From assembly GCF_004563925.1 (NCBI RefSeq), contig NZ_SPNJ01000006.1, positions 1 to 64,000 of the forward strand: 64,000 bases of DNA. The letters run 5' to 3'. This DNA is from Herbaspirillum sp. 3R11 (lineage in GTDB: Bacteria; Pseudomonadota; Gammaproteobacteria; Burkholderiales; Burkholderiaceae_D). Position numbers and translations under genes: made by a program. Positions 63,954 through 64,000 of this stretch are shown here, piece by piece. Within the stretch, counting starts at the first letter, position 1. Each line of letters starts with the position of its first letter. Below the pieces are notes generated by a model. The model worked only from the letters and a program-made list of their open reading frames with translations, was not told the origin of the DNA and ran no database searches.

Positions 63954-64000
63954 TGCAATTGGAAATACGACGTAGCCGACGCCACATCATCATCAAGTAA
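63954..64000. other. Right edge, no gene seen
   Basis: Last 47 bp after the receptor stop; nothing recognisable. Confidence 0.4.

Overview
The window reads as chromosomal DNA of a GC-rich betaproteobacterium, most likely Oxalobacteraceae (Herbaspirillum-like). Reasons: a Burkholderiales-type porin, a DUF2863 protein, a GlrK-QseG-GlrR cassette, many NitT/TauT and amino-acid ABC systems, and oxygenase-based catabolism. Species is not assigned. I see no tRNA, rRNA, CRISPR array, transposase or prophage gene.

Layout. 0.3-4.3 kb: a secreted BON-domain protein and the glrK-qseG-glrR sensor cassette. The BON gene has a complete sigma-54 control region: a -24/-12 element, an IHF-like site and two GlrR-like enhancer motifs. 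4.6-12.9 kb: a DHA2-type MFS exporter, an HD-GYP phosphodiesterase, a BLUF photoreceptor translationally coupled to folE, a sulfonate-type binding protein with an LLM monooxygenase, and an MCP. 13.0-14.1 kb: a porin.

14.4-30.4 kb: 18 codirectional minus-strand genes forming a catabolic locus. It runs from a NitT-type ABC importer through an SDR, cupin, alpha/beta hydrolase, IclR regulator, a degenerate SDR, a ThDP enzyme, an aspartate-dehydrogenase-like enzyme, an aldehyde dehydrogenase, an extradiol-type VOC protein, a NicC-like FAD monooxygenase, two small unknown proteins, a Rieske oxygenase and a RidA-like protein to a PDR-type reductase. I infer uptake and ring cleavage of an aromatic or N-heteroaromatic acid. 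The substrate cannot be read from the sequence. This is the best candidate for an undescribed system.

31.0-46.6 kb: an orphan FlgH, a roughly 670-bp imperfect palindrome, and two inverted copies of a roughly 195-bp MITE-like element. These flank a small secreted protein, a D-amino-acid dehydrogenase and an SDR. Then come an amino-acid ABC permease/ATPase with an Lrp regulator, ArfB, three fimbrial-type proteins without chaperone or usher, the probable separated binding protein of the ABC system, a lysine/saccharopine-dehydrogenase-like enzyme, an MFS exporter and a lipoprotein.

46.7-50.5 kb: a LysR/SDR divergent pair with a 23-bp palindrome, an ankyrin protein and the DUF2863 protein. 50.6-54.6 kb: a glucarate module (LacI regulator, gudD, ACS-type MFS) with three matching operators. 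54.8-55.8 kb: two small orphan proteins. 56.0-61.5 kb: an RpiR-regulated amino-acid ABC/aminotransferase locus without an ATPase gene, with a repeated TGCAAC-N4-GTTGCA motif. 61.8-63.95 kb: a TonB-dependent siderophore receptor behind a Fur-like box.
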